This document shows, in pieces, positions 9,494 to 19,404 of a stretch of DNA of 64,000 nt. The first letter of the stretch is position 1; each line of letters begins with the position of its first letter. Under the pieces are notes generated by a model that saw only the letters and a list, made by a program, of their open reading frames with translations, was not told where the DNA came from and did not search any database. Made by a program: the position numbers and the translations under genes. This stretch comes from Phenylobacterium aquaticum (lineage in GTDB: Bacteria > Pseudomonadota > Alphaproteobacteria > Caulobacterales > Caulobacteraceae): the NCBI GenBank assembly GCA_947378305.1, contig CANCJJ010000011.1, positions 16,283 through 80,282 on the forward strand, read 5' to 3'.

Positions 9494-10635
9494 CCGTCAA
9501 TCCAACACATCAGGCCTTTGCCCGGTCAGACCGCTCCCGGATCGGGGTCTGGTGGTGGACCATGGACCGCTGGTTGCTGGGCGTCGTGGGGCTCCTGATT
9601 ATTCTGGGTGTGATGATGTCGTTTGCAGCCAGCCCGGCGGCGGCGGCGCGGATGAATGTGGGCGACCCCTTCCATTTTGCCGTTCGCCAGTGTGCCTTTG
9701 CGGCCGTGGGGTCCTGTATTCTGATCGCCGCCTCCCTCCTGGACGCACGAGGCGTGCGACGGGCTTCCTTCTGCATTTACCTAGTGGCCATCCTCATCAT
9801 GATCGCCCTGCCGTTCATCGGCCACAATGCCAAGGGGGCAACCCGGTGGCTGGAAATGCCCGGCTTTTCGCTGCAACCGTCGGAATTCATGAAGCCAGCC
9901 CTGATCGTCCTCGTGGCCTGGATGTTCTCCGAAGGCCAGAAGGGGACGGGCGTTCCTGGGGTGAGCATCGCTTTTATCCTGTATTTAGTGTCTGTTACCC
10001 TGCTCCTCATTCAACCGGATGTCGGTCAGACGGTCCTGATCACCGTGGCCTTCGGGGCGGCCTTCTGGATGGCCGGCGTGCCCTTAAGTTGGGTCATGGG
10101 GCTGGGGGCGGTCGCTGTCGGGGGGCTCTCTTCGACCTATTTCTTCTTTCCCCATGTGGCCAGTCGGGTGGACCGGTTCCTGAGCCCGGACAAGGCGGAC
10201 ACCCATCAGGTGGACCGGGCGGCGGAAGCGATTGCCGCTGGCAATTTGTTTGGCCGGGGCCCCGGAGAGGGCGTCATGAAGCGCCACGTGCCCGACCTGC
10301 ATACCGACTTCATCTATTCGGTCGCCGCCGAAGAATACGGCCTGATCTTTTCCCTGCTCCTGATTGGCCTCTTTGCCTTCCTGGTGATCCGGGGGCTCTA
10401 CAAGGCCCTGAAACTGACGGACTCCTTCCAGCAGGTCGCGGCCGCCGGGCTCTTTGTGCTGGTGGGGGAACAGGTCTTTATCAATGTGGCGGTGAATCTG
10501 AACCTGATCCCGACCAAGGGCATGACCCTGCCGTTCATCTCCTATGGGGGGTCGTCCATGCTGGCCATGTGTCTGACCCTGGGTATGGCCCTGGCCCTGA
10601 CCCGTCGCCGTCCGGGAGCCTATTCCCAGGGGTGA
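9490..10635 (+). CDS. ftsW: Septal lipid II polymerase FtsW
   Basis: FtsW is the SEDS-family glycosyltransferase that polymerises lipid II at the septum together with FtsI. The 381-residue protein has about ten membrane spans and SEDS signatures: GATRWL, LQPSEFMKPALI with the conserved QPSE, LIQPDVGQTVL, the large periplasmic loop ending HTDFIYSVAAEEYG (near 270-283), and LPFISYGGSSML near the end. Position between murD and murG distinguishes it from RodA, which is encoded separately at 45289-46446. Confidence 0.96.
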   Translation: MTVNPTHQAFARSDRSRIGVWWWTMDRWLLGVVGLLIILGVMMSFAASPAAAARMNVGDPFHFAVRQCAFAAVGSCILIAASLLDARGVRRASFCIYLVAILIMIALPFIGHNAKGATRWLEMPGFSLQPSEFMKPALIVLVAWMFSEGQKGTGVPGVSIAFILYLVSVTLLLIQPDVGQTVLITVAFGAAFWMAGVPLSWVMGLGAVAVGGLSSTYFFFPHVASRVDRFLSPDKADTHQVDRAAEAIAAGNLFGRGPGEGVMKRHVPDLHTDFIYSVAAEEYGLIFSLLLIGLFAFLVIRGLYKALKLTDSFQQVAAAGLFVLVGEQVFINVAVNLNLIPTKGMTLPFISYGGSSMLAMCLTLGMALALTRRRPGAYSQG

Positions 10636-10710
10636 TCGAATGGCGGGTTCAGAGGTGCTGAGCCCCCGTCATCCCTGGTCAATCTGACAAGCTAAAGTAA
10701 GATTCAACCC

Positions 10711-11817
10711 ATGCAGAAAATCGCCGTCGTTGCAGCAGGAGGAACCGGGGGGCATCTCTTCCCGGCCCAGGCCCTGTCGGAAGTCCTGATTTCCCGGGGC
10801 TGGCGCATTGTCCTGGCCAGCGATGAGCGTGGTGCGGCCTATGCCGGGAGCTTTCCGGCCGAGGAGGTCATCGGCCTGTCGGCCCGCAGCTTCAAGTCGG
10901 GCGATCCAATTGGCATGATGCTGGCGGGTTTGGCGATCTTCCGGGGTGTGCTTCAGGCCAGGGCCGCCTTTGCCCGTATTGATCCTGCCGTTGTGATCGG
11001 GTTTGGCGGATATCCCTCGGTGCCAGGGCTGCTGGCGGGAATTACCCAGCATCGCCCGACGGTTCTGCATGAGCAGAATGCGGTCATGGGCCGGGCCAAC
11101 CGTCGCCTGGCGGGGCGGGTCCAGACGGTCGCCTGTGCGTTTCCGGTCCTGCAAAAGGCTCCGCCCCAGGTGGTGAGCCGGGCCGTTGTGGTGGGAAATC
11201 CAGTCCGGGCAGAGATCCGGGCCCTTGCAGACCTGCCCTATCAGCCGCCGCAAGCCGATGGCCCGATAAGGTTGCTGATCACGGGCGGGAGCCAGGGGGC
11301 GCGGCTCCTGTCGGAATTGGTGCCCGTGGCCATTGCGCAATTGCCGGAAGACCTGCGCCTGCGCCTTGAGGTCCAGCAGCAGACCCGTCCGGAAAGTCTG
11401 GACATGGCCCGGCGGGTTTATGCCAATGCCAATGTGAAGGCCGAGATTGCCCCCTTCTTCAGGGACATGGCGACGCGCCTGCGGGAGGCGCATCTGGTGA
11501 TCGGCCGCTCGGGTGCCGGGACAGTTTGCGAGTTTGCCATTGCCGGCAAGCCGTCGATCCTGGTTCCCCTGGCTGTGGCGCTGGATGATGATCAGGGCCA
11601 GAATGCCGCAGTCATGGCCCAGGCCGGGGGGGCTCAGGTCGCCCGGGAGGCCCAACTGACGGTGGATAGTCTTTCGGGAGCCTTGGTGAAACTTTTAACC
11701 AATCCGGATCGACTGGCGCGCATGGCGGCGGGTGCACGATCCCTGGCCCGACCGGATGCCGCCGAGCGCCTGGCCGACCTTGTCGAGGCGACTGCTGCCC
11801 AGGGGCATTTGCGTTGA
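10711..11817 (+). CDS. murG: UDP-GlcNAc:lipid I GlcNAc transferase MurG
   Basis: MurG is a GT28 glycosyltransferase that converts lipid I to lipid II on the inner face of the membrane. The 368-residue protein begins with the glycine-rich [19 protein letters not shown] (near 7-25), has [12 protein letters not shown], and the second donor-binding glycine motif [13 protein letters not shown]. The C-terminal half contains [22 protein letters not shown], the usual GT-B donor-binding stretch. It is one of the few dcw genes here with a real upstream gap (75 bases). The stop overlaps the murC start. Confidence 0.97.
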   Translation: MQKIAVVAAGGTGGHLFPAQALSEVLISRGWRIVLASDERGAAYAGSFPAEEVIGLSARSFKSGDPIGMMLAGLAIFRGVLQARAAFARIDPAVVIGFGGYPSVPGLLAGITQHRPTVLHEQNAVMGRANRRLAGRVQTVACAFPVLQKAPPQVVSRAVVVGNPVRAEIRALADLPYQPPQADGPIRLLITGGSQGARLLSELVPVAIAQLPEDLRLRLEVQQQTRPESLDMARRVYANANVKAEIAPFFRDMATRLREAHLVIGRSGAGTVCEFAIAGKPSILVPLAVALDDDQGQNAAVMAQAGGAQVAREAQLTVDSLSGALVKLLTNPDRLARMAAGARSLARPDAAERLADLVEATAAQGHLR

Positions 11818-13229
11818 ACCGGCGCCCTCCCATCCCGTTTGCCCTCGGCCCGGTTCATTTCGTCGGCATTGGCGGCATTGGCATGAGCGGCATTGCCGAG
11901 ATCATGCTGAGGGTCGGCTATACGGTCCAGGGCTCGGACGCCAAGGCCAGCGCCAATACTGACCGCCTGGCCCAGCTCGGGGCCCGGATCTTCATCGGAC
12001 AGGACGGGGTCAATCTTCAGGGGGCCTCGGCGGTGGTCTATTCCACAGCGATCAAGGCCGACAATCCCGAACTCGTTGAGGCCAGGGCACGACACCTGCC
12101 CCTGGTGCGGCGGGCAGAAATGCTGGCGGAACTCATGCGTCTCCAGTTTTCGGTAGCGGTGGGCGGAACCCACGGCAAGACCACGACAACCTCGATGGTC
12201 GCGGCCCTGCTGGACAGCGGCGGGCTGGACCCGACTGTGATCAATGGGGGTATCATCAATGCCTATGGTGCCAATGCCAAGGTCGGTGAGGGCGACTGGA
12301 TCGTGGTCGAGGCTGACGAGAGCGATGGCACCTTCCTGAAGCTTCGCTCCACCTGTGCCATTGTCACGAATATCGATCCGGAACACCTGGACCACTACGG
12401 CACGTTTGATGCTGCGCGGAAGGCCTTCCAGGACTTTGTCGAGAATATCCCCTTCTATGGATTTGCCGCCCTCTGCACCGACCATCCGGAGGTTCAGGCC
12501 CTGGCGGCGCGGGTGGAAAACCGGCGGCTGGTGTCCTATGGGGTCAATCCCCAGGCCGAGGTTCGGGCAGACTCCATCACCATGGGTCCGGATGGATCGC
12601 GGTTCGATGTCGTCCTGGCCCCCAGAGACGGGCCAGCCCTGAGATGGGACGACCTTCATCTGCCCATGGCGGGTCATCACAATGTGCTCAATGCCCTGGC
12701 CGCCATCGCCGTGGCGCGGGAGCTGGGGGTCGGCGAAGACGATATCCGCAAGGGTCTGACCGGGTTTGCGGGGGTTCGTCGCCGGTTTACCACCACGGGG
12801 GTGGTCAACGGGGTGCGGATTATTGACGATTATGGCCACCATCCCGTCGAGATTGCCGCGGTGCTGAAGGCTGCCCGGGCGGTGACAAGCGGGCGCGTGG
12901 TCGCCGTGGTTCAGCCTCACCGGTATACCCGGCTCCGGGACCTGTTTTCCGAATTCTGCGGCTGTTTCAATGACGCGGACACCGTGATTGTCGCCGATGT
13001 CTATTCCGCCGGGGAAGCGCCGCTGGCCGGGGCCGGGCGAGATGACCTGGTCCAAGGCCTCCGCCGCTTTGGGCATCGTCGCGCCCTGGCCTTGTCCGGA
13101 CCGGCCGATCTGGCGGGGCTCATTGCCAAGGAAACCCGGCCCGGCGACCTCGTGGTTTGTCTGGGGGCAGGGGATATTACCAGCTGGGCCTATGCCTTGC
13201 CCGACGCCCTTGCGGGTCTGGCGACATGA
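11814..13229 (+). CDS. murC: UDP-MurNAc:L-alanine ligase
   Basis: MurC makes the first amino-acid addition in the Mur pathway. The 471-residue protein begins just ahead of the UDP-binding motif [17 protein letters not shown]. It has the ATP loop [39 protein letters not shown], and [14 protein letters not shown] in the C-terminal domain. The start codon is TTG at 11814, overlapping the murG stop by 4 bases; no ATG lies at a family-compatible position. The end overlaps the murB ATG by 4 bases. Confidence 0.96.
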   Translation: MNRRPPIPFALGPVHFVGIGGIGMSGIAEIMLRVGYTVQGSDAKASANTDRLAQLGARIFIGQDGVNLQGASAVVYSTAIKADNPELVEARARHLPLVRRAEMLAELMRLQFSVAVGGTHGKTTTTSMVAALLDSGGLDPTVINGGIINAYGANAKVGEGDWIVVEADESDGTFLKLRSTCAIVTNIDPEHLDHYGTFDAARKAFQDFVENIPFYGFAALCTDHPEVQALAARVENRRLVSYGVNPQAEVRADSITMGPDGSRFDVVLAPRDGPALRWDDLHLPMAGHHNVLNALAAIAVARELGVGEDDIRKGLTGFAGVRRRFTTTGVVNGVRIIDDYGHHPVEIAAVLKAARAVTSGRVVAVVQPHRYTRLRDLFSEFCGCFNDADTVIVADVYSAGEAPLAGAGRDDLVQGLRRFGHRRALALSGPADLAGLIAKETRPGDLVVCLGAGDITSWAYALPDALAGLAT

Positions 13230-14134
13230 CCTGGCAAGACCGTCTGCCAGCGGTTCGGGGCAAGATCCTGCGGCAGGAAGCCCTGGCCCCGTTTACCTGG
13301 TTTCGCGTAGGCGGGCCTGCGGACATATTGTTTTTGCCCGCCGATGAGGCGGACCTGGCCGCCTTTCTCGGCGAGCTTGATCCGAGTGTTCCGGTCACGG
13401 TCCTGGGGGTGGGATCAAATACCCTGGTGCGGGATGGCGGGATTGACGGCGTTGTCATTCGCCTGGCCGGGCGCGCCTTCAGCCGGATTGAAGTCCTGGG
13501 TGACAGCCGGATCTTCGCCGGGGCCGCCGCCCTCGATGCCCATCTGGCGCGCGATGCCGCCCGGGCCGGGATTGCAGGTCTGGAATTCTACCGCGGGGTC
13601 CCTGGATCCATCGGCGGGGCCCTGGTCATGAATGCGGGCTGCTATGGCGCGGAAACCCAGGATGTTCTGGTCGAAGCCCAGGCGCTCACCCGGCAGGGTC
13701 AGCCGGTGCGGCCCTCTCGGCTGGAGATGGACTATAGCTATCGGAAATCTGCCCGCGCCGCTCAGGGCGACCTGATCTTTACCGGGGCCATTTTTCAGGG
13801 GACGCCGGGCCTTCCCGCCGAGATCGAAGCCCGAATGAACGAGATCACGGCGCGGCGGGAAACCAGCCAGCCCATCCGGGAAAAGACTGGTGGTTCGACC
13901 TTCAAGAATCCGGAAGGCCAGTCGGCCTGGACGCTGGTGGATGCTGCGGGCTGGCGTGGGAAGCTGTTTGGCGGGGCCATGTTTTCGCCCCTGCATGCCA
14001 ATTTCCTGATCAATACCGGCGAGGCCACGGCGGCAGACCTTGAAGGCCTGGGCGAGGCTGTGCGGGCAGATGTCCTGAGCCAGTCCGGGGTCCAGCTTGA
14101 GTGGGAAATCAAGCGGATCGGACGGCCGGGCTGA
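13226..14134 (+). CDS. murB: UDP-N-acetylenolpyruvoylglucosamine reductase
   Basis: MurB is the FAD-dependent reductase that forms UDP-MurNAc. Read from the ATG at 13226 it has 302 residues. The FAD-binding part includes [27 protein letters not shown] and [24 protein letters not shown]. The C-terminal part has GSTFKNPEG and [19 protein letters not shown], typical of the shorter type of MurB. An upstream in-frame start at 13157 would read 23 extra residues out of murC and is rejected. A 96-base gap separates it from ddl. Confidence 0.95.
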   Translation: MTWQDRLPAVRGKILRQEALAPFTWFRVGGPADILFLPADEADLAAFLGELDPSVPVTVLGVGSNTLVRDGGIDGVVIRLAGRAFSRIEVLGDSRIFAGAAALDAHLARDAARAGIAGLEFYRGVPGSIGGALVMNAGCYGAETQDVLVEAQALTRQGQPVRPSRLEMDYSYRKSARAAQGDLIFTGAIFQGTPGLPAEIEARMNEITARRETSQPIREKTGGSTFKNPEGQSAWTLVDAAGWRGKLFGGAMFSPLHANFLINTGEATAADLEGLGEAVRADVLSQSGVQLEWEIKRIGRPG

Positions 14135-14230
14135 GCTCCGGGTCCGGCACCTTCCCTTGACTTGGGGCGGGCACTGGGCGACGGGCGGGCAGGTCTTTTC
14201 TTTTCGCGACTCCATTCGGGATATCTGTCT

Positions 14231-15196
14231 ATGCTTGGGCCACTTGCCGGACGCCATATTGCCGTACTTCTGGGCGGACTGTCGTCAGAACGCGATGTCA
14301 GCCTTGTCTCCGGGCAGGCCTGCGCCGAGGCCCTTGAGCAGCTGGGCGCGCAGGTGTCCCGGGTCGATGCAGGTCGCGACCTGGCCCAGGTTCTCGCGCG
14401 CCTGAACCCCGAAGTCTGTTTCAATGCCCTGCACGGGGCCTGGGGCGAGGATGGCTGTGTCCAGGGTGTTCTGGAAACCCTTGGCCTGCCCTATACCCAC
14501 TCCGGCGTTCTGGCCTCAGCCTTGGCCATGGACAAGTCGAAGTCAAAGGCGGTGCTTGCAGCGGGCGGGGTGACGGTTCCCGGTGGCGGACTGTTTGACC
14601 GTCATCTGGCCGCAGCCGACCATGTCATGCCCCCGCCCTATGTCATCAAGCCCAATGCCGAGGGCTCGTCGGTGGGGGTGTTCATCGTTCCGGAAGGCGC
14701 GAATCGCCCGCCGAAGGACATAGGGGCTCCGGACTGGGCCTATGGCGAAGAGGTCATGATCGAGCCCTATATCCGGGGTTTTGAGTTGGCGGTCGGGGTC
14801 ATGAACGGCAAGGCCATGACAGTGACGGAAATCAGGCCCCGCGCCGGATTTTATGACTATGCAGCAAAATATACTGAGGGCGGTTCGGAGCACGTTTTGC
14901 CAGCCCGAATTCCGGCACATGTTTTTGAAAAAGCTCTGAAAATGTCAGAGCTGGCTCATGCGGTCCTGGGCTGCCAGGGGGTGAGCCGCGCCGACCTGCG
15001 TTATGACGACGTTAACGACATTCTGGTCCTCTTGGAGGTCAATACTCAGCCCGGCATGACGCCGACCTCGCTCGTGCCTGAACAGGCCGCGTCTCTGGGG
15101 GTGAGTTTCGATCAACTGGTGCTCTGGATTACGGAGGATGCATATGCCCGCGCTGCTGCGGGGGGGCTCGGCCGCTCAGCCGGGACCCCGGGGTAA
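14231..15196 (+). CDS. ddl: D-alanine:D-alanine ligase
   Basis: Ddl supplies D-Ala-D-Ala for MurF. From the ATG at 14231 the protein has 321 residues and begins [21 protein letters not shown], with the usual GG-SSER loop. [11 protein letters not shown] and [20 protein letters not shown] follow. The ATP-grasp part has [14 protein letters not shown], and the metal-binding end [20 protein letters not shown] is complete. An in-frame start at 14162 would add 23 residues that do not fit the family. The 3' end overlaps ftsQ by about 50 bases. Confidence 0.95.
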   Translation: MLGPLAGRHIAVLLGGLSSERDVSLVSGQACAEALEQLGAQVSRVDAGRDLAQVLARLNPEVCFNALHGAWGEDGCVQGVLETLGLPYTHSGVLASALAMDKSKSKAVLAAGGVTVPGGGLFDRHLAAADHVMPPPYVIKPNAEGSSVGVFIVPEGANRPPKDIGAPDWAYGEEVMIEPYIRGFELAVGVMNGKAMTVTEIRPRAGFYDYAAKYTEGGSEHVLPARIPAHVFEKALKMSELAHAVLGCQGVSRADLRYDDVNDILVLLEVNTQPGMTPTSLVPEQAASLGVSFDQLVLWITEDAYARAAAGGLGRSAGTPG

Positions 15197-16085
15197 GGCC
15201 CCCACAGGTTCCACAGCAGCTCCCTCTGGCCGATCGGCAAAGGGGGGGGCGGGATTTGCATTGTCTCCGGCTCAGCTTGCCTGGCTAGCCATACTGCTCC
15301 TGGGTCTCGCGGGCGGCCTGGGTCTTGCGACCGGGGGCAGGGGGCAGGCACTGACCCGGGCGATTGATTATGCCGTAGACACCCAATTTGCCCGGCTTGG
15401 TTTCAAGCTCAAGGCCGTGCGGGTTCGAGGGGCCTCGACCCTGGCGACGGCGGACATTCTCAAGGTTGCCGGGGTCTACAAGGATCAGCCGCTCTTCAGC
15501 ATCGACATGGAAGACCTTCGCCGGAAGGTCGAGAGCGTCGGTTGGGTCAAGGATGTCCGCATTGTGCGCCTGCTGCCCGATACCCTGATGATTCAGGTGG
15601 TCGAGCATCGCCAGCTCGCCGTCTGGCAGGACGGTGGCACCGATCGCGTGATCGACGAGCGCGGCATGGTCATTCAGGAAGCGGACGCCCGGCAGTTCGG
15701 TCAACTCCCTCTGGTGGTCGGTGAGGGGGCCAGCACGGAGGCTGGTAAGATTTTAACTTCTTTGGTGCAGTATCCCGGGATCACTCGGGAGTTAAAGGCG
15801 CTGGTGCGTGTGGATCAAAGACGCTGGGACTTGCAGTTAAAGGGCGGCGGGCTGATTCAGCTTCCGGCCCTGAGCCAGGAATCTGCCTTGAAGGCCTTCG
15901 ACAAGCTGGATCGCGAGTCCCACCTTCTGGCGACCGGATTTGCACGTATCGACCTGCGAAATCCTGACGTCATTGCCGTCCAGCCGCGTCTGGCCGCGCC
16001 GGAAATTCGGGCCACCGAGGCGGTCCCCAGTGTTGAATCTACTCCGGCGGCAGTGCCGGAGCCTACTGTCGCAAGGGTGAACTAA
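15144..16085 (+). CDS. ftsQ: Cell division protein FtsQ
   Basis: FtsQ is a bitopic divisome protein that links FtsL/FtsB to the septum. It has a proline- and glycine-rich cytoplasmic region, a single membrane span near residues 45-62 ([18 protein letters not shown]), a POTRA domain near 85-155 ([21 protein letters not shown]) and a beta domain. Two ATGs lie close together; 15144 is preferred over 15138 because the GGAGG at 15133 is then properly spaced. The C-terminal 25 residues are a low-complexity tail rich in A, P, V and E. It abuts ftsA directly. Confidence 0.9.
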   Translation: MPALLRGGSAAQPGPRGKAPTGSTAAPSGRSAKGGAGFALSPAQLAWLAILLLGLAGGLGLATGGRGQALTRAIDYAVDTQFARLGFKLKAVRVRGASTLATADILKVAGVYKDQPLFSIDMEDLRRKVESVGWVKDVRIVRLLPDTLMIQVVEHRQLAVWQDGGTDRVIDERGMVIQEADARQFGQLPLVVGEGASTEAGKILTSLVQYPGITRELKALVRVDQRRWDLQLKGGGLIQLPALSQESALKAFDKLDRESHLLATGFARIDLRNPDVIAVQPRLAAPEIRATEAVPSVESTPAAVPEPTVARVN

Positions 16086-17432
16086 ATGCGCGCGGGAGCA
16101 AAACTGGCGACCTTGGCGGAAACCTATCGCGACAACCGCGAAGGCTTGAAGGTCTCGCTTGGCCGCCAGCCTGTTGTTGCCGCGCTTGATCTGGGGGCCA
16201 GCAAGGTCGCCTGTTTCATCATGAAGCCTGATGGCGTGCGCCGGATCGACCGGACGCTGACGACCGCCGGTGTGGGCTATGTCCAGTCCCGTGGCGTGCG
16301 CGGCGGTGCCATTGTGAATCTCGAAGAAGCCTCTGATTCCATCGCCCAGGCCGTGGAGCGCGCTGAGAACGTGGCCGGTGTTCAGGTCCAGGGCGTGACG
16401 GTCGCCACCGCAGGCGGACAACTGGCCAGCCACAGGGTGTCGGGACGGGTGTCCCTGGGCGCTCGGCCGATTTCAGACGCGGATCTTGTCCGGGCGATCC
16501 GGGCGGCTCTGGATCAGGTGAAGCTTCCCGGACGCCGGGCCGCGCACATCCTGCCGGTTGCCTGGGCGGTGGATGGCCAGGTCGGGATCCGTGATCCACG
16601 CGCCATGTATGGGCGCGTTCTACAGGTGCAGCTCCTGGTGGTATCTGTCGCCGAGGCCGTTTTCCAGACCCTGGAAGCCTGTGTCGAGCGGGCACACCTT
16701 CAGTTTGAGGGCGTGGTTGCTGCGCCTTTTGTGTCGGCCCTTGCGTCTCTGGCCGAAGATGAAATGGACCTGGGGGCTGTTTGTATCGACATGGGCGGCG
16801 GCACAACGTCTGCGGCCGTCTTCTCCGGCGGAAGTCTGGTGCATGTCGAGACAGTTCCGGTCGGCGGTCAGCATGTGACTTCAGACATTGCCCGTGGCCT
16901 TTCGACTTCCCTGTCCGGTGCGGAGCGCATCAAGACCCTGCACGGGTCGGCCATTGCCTCGGCCAATGAGGACAAGGAAACGGTAGAAGCGCCGCCGCGC
17001 GGAGACGATCCGGGCGCCGGTCCCGTGTCGGTGCCGCGTTCCCTGCTGAAGGGCATAATTGCACCCCGGGTTGAGGAAACCATGGAGCTGCTGCGGGATC
17101 GGCTTCGCGCCTCCGGAGCGGTGATCGAACCCGATGCCGGGCTGATCCTGACTGGTGGAGCCAGTCAGCTGGCCGGGGTTCTGGAAGTTGCCACGCGGGT
17201 CTTTGATCGCCCCGTACGTTTGGGGCGTCCGCGCCGCGTTCCGCATCTCGCCGATGCCGCATCGGGCCCAGCCTTCTGTGCCGCAGCCGGTGTCCTGCAC
17301 AGGTCGGCCTTTGGACCCCGCGAGGCGGTTTCAGCCAAGGCCCTGGCCAAGGCGGATATTCGCAGGCTTCCCCTCGATCCCGGAGCTAACCCGGTCGCCA
17401 AGGCCGTCGCCTGGCTGCAGGATAACCTCTAG
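16086..17432 (+). CDS. ftsA: Cell division protein FtsA
   Basis: FtsA is the actin-like membrane anchor of FtsZ. The 448-residue protein has the phosphate-1 motif AALDLGASKVACFI near 35-50, a 1C domain in the expected place, CIDMGGGTTSAAVF as phosphate 2, and LILTGGASQLAG as the adenosine motif. The C-terminus AKAVAWLQDNL is the short amphipathic helix that binds the membrane. An N-terminal extension of about 30 residues precedes the core. It starts one base after the ftsQ stop and is followed by a 207-base regulatory gap before ftsZ. Confidence 0.96.
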   Translation: MRAGAKLATLAETYRDNREGLKVSLGRQPVVAALDLGASKVACFIMKPDGVRRIDRTLTTAGVGYVQSRGVRGGAIVNLEEASDSIAQAVERAENVAGVQVQGVTVATAGGQLASHRVSGRVSLGARPISDADLVRAIRAALDQVKLPGRRAAHILPVAWAVDGQVGIRDPRAMYGRVLQVQLLVVSVAEAVFQTLEACVERAHLQFEGVVAAPFVSALASLAEDEMDLGAVCIDMGGGTTSAAVFSGGSLVHVETVPVGGQHVTSDIARGLSTSLSGAERIKTLHGSAIASANEDKETVEAPPRGDDPGAGPVSVPRSLLKGIIAPRVEETMELLRDRLRASGAVIEPDAGLILTGGASQLAGVLEVATRVFDRPVRLGRPRRVPHLADAASGPAFCAAAGVLHRSAFGPREAVSAKALAKADIRRLPLDPGANPVAKAVAWLQDNL

Positions 17433-17639
17433 GGGCCAGGTCAGGGCCGCGCCCAGCGATCCAGATCAAGATTTCCACAGAAAAAGTCGCCTTTGCATCG
17501 ACCTCGGGGCGACTCGGCTTATTCGGTTAACTGCCGATTAAGCATGATGGGGCTTTGGTTAAGCTCAATCATCGATCGCCCGTTTGCGTGAGTCGTTTTC
17601 GGGCATTTCGGCCAGACTATTGAAGACGCGAGAGGTCCT
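17433..17639 (+). promoter_or_regulatory. ftsZ promoter region with CtrA box and GANTC sites
   Basis: This 207-base gap separates ftsA from ftsZ. It holds a full CtrA box (17527-17541), a further TTAA at 17559-17562, two CcrM-type GANTC sites (GACTC 17511-17515 and GAGTC 17590-17594) and a weak DnaA-box-like ATTTCCACA near 17470. In Caulobacter crescentus ftsZ is repressed by CtrA and its transcription responds to CcrM methylation, so the same cell-cycle control is inferred here. I could not assign -35 and -10 elements with confidence. Confidence 0.75.
17527..17541 (+). promoter_or_regulatory. CtrA binding site, TTAA-N7-TTAA
   Basis: TTAA (17527-17530), seven bases, then TTAA (17538-17541) matches the full consensus of the cell-cycle response regulator CtrA without a mismatch. 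It lies about 100 bases upstream of the ftsZ ATG. Such a match is unlikely by chance in GC-rich DNA, and its position upstream of ftsZ mirrors C. crescentus. Confidence 0.8.
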
Positions 17640-19175
17640 ATGGCAATTGCATTATCCGCCCCGCGGGCAACCGAACTGAAGCCCAGAATTGTCGTCTTTG
17701 GCGTCGGTGGTGCCGGTGGAAATGCGGTCAACAACATGATCGAGGCCGGTCTCGAAGGCGTCGAATTCGTGGTTGCAAATACCGATGCCCAGCAACTCTC
17801 CTTCTCCAAGACGGATCGGCGCATCCAGCTCGGCGTTCAGGTCACCCAGGGACTGGGCGCGGGTGCCCATCCTGAAGTCGGCATGACCGCCGCTGAAGAG
17901 TCCATTCCCGAGATCGGTGAGCATCTCGACGGCGCGCACATGGTCTTCATTACGGCGGGCATGGGCGGCGGTACCGGGACCGGCGCGGCCCCGATCATTG
18001 CAAAATGTGCCCGAGAGCGCGGCATTCTGACCGTTGGCGTTGTTACCAAGCCCTTCCACTTTGAGGGGCGTCACCGGATGCGGTTGGCCGACGCCGGCAT
18101 TGCCGAGCTTCAGCGTTATGTTGATACCCTGATTGTTATTCCGAACCAGAACCTGTTCCGGGTGGCCAACGAGCGGACGACCTTCGCCGAAGCCTTTGGT
18201 ATGGCCGATCAGGTGCTGCATTCCGGCGTCCGGTCGATCACGGACCTGATGGTTCTGCCCGGCCTGATCAATCTGGACTTTGCGGACGTCCGGACCGTCA
18301 TGACGGAAATGGGCAAGGCAATGATGGGGACTGGCGAGGCCTCCGGCGAGGATCGCGCCCTGATGGCCGCCCAGAATGCCATTCAAAACCCCTTGCTCGA
18401 CGAAGTGTCCCTGCGCGGGGCCAAGGCGGTTCTGGTCAATGTCACCGGCGGTCTGGACATGACCCTGCTGGAAGTCGACGAGGCGGCAAATGCCATCTCC
18501 GAGCAGGTTGATCCGGAAGGCAATATCATCTTCGGTGCGGCTTTCGATCCGTCCCTGGAAGGCATGATCCGCGTTTCCGTAGTCGCCACGGGCATGGACG
18601 GCGCTTCGATTGCCGCCATTGAAGGCAAGGTCGAGCGCGGCCCCCTTCAGGCCCCGCCCCTGCGGGCCCCTGATGTGACCCAGGCGGCCAATCCTGCGGC
18701 AGAGCCTGTGCGTTCGATCTTTGCGACCCCTGCGGCCCAGGCCCCTCGTCAGCCCGAGGTCTTCGAAGTTCCTGCCATGCCGACCTATGCCGCCGAACCG
18801 CAGGAGGCCCAGGCAGACCTTTATGCCGACGCACCGGAGTCTTTTCTGGCAGCACCGCAGCCAGTGACCATCGAGCCCGCGCCCGAAGTTGAACTGTCCC
18901 AGCCGGTGGTCCGGATTGTTGACCCCATGGTCGCGGACGCCGATGACGAACCCTTGTTCCCGGTGGAAAGCTATGAGGCACCTCGCCAGCCCAAGGGTGG
19001 GTTTCTGAAAATGTTCGGAACCCGTCGCGTTGATGTACCGGCGCCGACCCCGGTCATCCGGCCGTCTCCGACGAGGGGATCTGCGGCACCTGCAGAAGCG
19101 CCCGCTGAATTTGCCCAGACGGACAACCAGGAAGATCTGAACATCCCGGCATTTCTTCGTCGCCTGGCGAACTAA
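17640..19175 (+). CDS. ftsZ: Cell division GTPase FtsZ
   Basis: FtsZ is the tubulin-like GTPase that forms the division ring. The 511-residue protein has a GTPase core with [15 protein letters not shown], the tubulin signature [12 protein letters not shown], and a complete T7 region ([13 protein letters not shown]). A long variable linker (about 325-490) rich in A, P and E contains RIVDP. The C-terminal peptide [14 protein letters not shown] is the conserved site for FtsA and other partners. The core closely resembles FtsZ of Caulobacter. A GAGAGG Shine-Dalgarno precedes the ATG, and CtrA and GANTC sites lie upstream. Confidence 0.98.
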   Translation: MAIALSAPRATELKPRIVVFGVGGAGGNAVNNMIEAGLEGVEFVVANTDAQQLSFSKTDRRIQLGVQVTQGLGAGAHPEVGMTAAEESIPEIGEHLDGAHMVFITAGMGGGTGTGAAPIIAKCARERGILTVGVVTKPFHFEGRHRMRLADAGIAELQRYVDTLIVIPNQNLFRVANERTTFAEAFGMADQVLHSGVRSITDLMVLPGLINLDFADVRTVMTEMGKAMMGTGEASGEDRALMAAQNAIQNPLLDEVSLRGAKAVLVNVTGGLDMTLLEVDEAANAISEQVDPEGNIIFGAAFDPSLEGMIRVSVVATGMDGASIAAIEGKVERGPLQAPPLRAPDVTQAANPAAEPVRSIFATPAAQAPRQPEVFEVPAMPTYAAEPQEAQADLYADAPESFLAAPQPVTIEPAPEVELSQPVVRIVDPMVADADDEPLFPVESYEAPRQPKGGFLKMFGTRRVDVPAPTPVIRPSPTRGSAAPAEAPAEFAQTDNQEDLNIPAFLRRLAN

Positions 19176-19201
19176 GCCTTCACACAGGCCTTAAGTTCAA
19201 G

Positions 19202-19222
19202 CGGCCGGGGTCTTCCCGGCCG
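19202..19222 (+). terminator. candidate terminator hairpin after ftsZ
   Basis: An 8-bp perfect GC stem, CGGCCGGG paired with CCCGGCCG around a 5-base loop, lies 27 bases after the ftsZ stop. It is followed by TTCTGATTCTGG, which is T-rich but lacks a clean T-run. It could end or thin out transcription of the dcw cluster before lpxC. Confidence 0.55.
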
Positions 19223-19404
19223 TTCTGATTCTGGTAATACCCTTCAGTTTATAAGCCTGATTACAGCGACTTAAGGCTGATCCTAACTATGAAACATTCC
19301 GAAACGCGACTTGTTTTGCGGCATTGCACCATCCGGCCTATGGCTCACCTAGGGTAATTGGGTGTGCCTCCCCGCCACTCTCCCTGAACTTGAAAGGCGT
19401 TGTC

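Noticed and set aside
11634..13076. Minus-strand open frame of 480 codons opposite murC
   Set aside because: Pure antisense shadow caused by the GC-rich third-position bias; murC motifs on the other strand are unambiguous.
14156..14184. TTGACT at 14156 as a -35 for ddl
   Set aside because: No -10-like hexamer occurs at 16-18 bases downstream.
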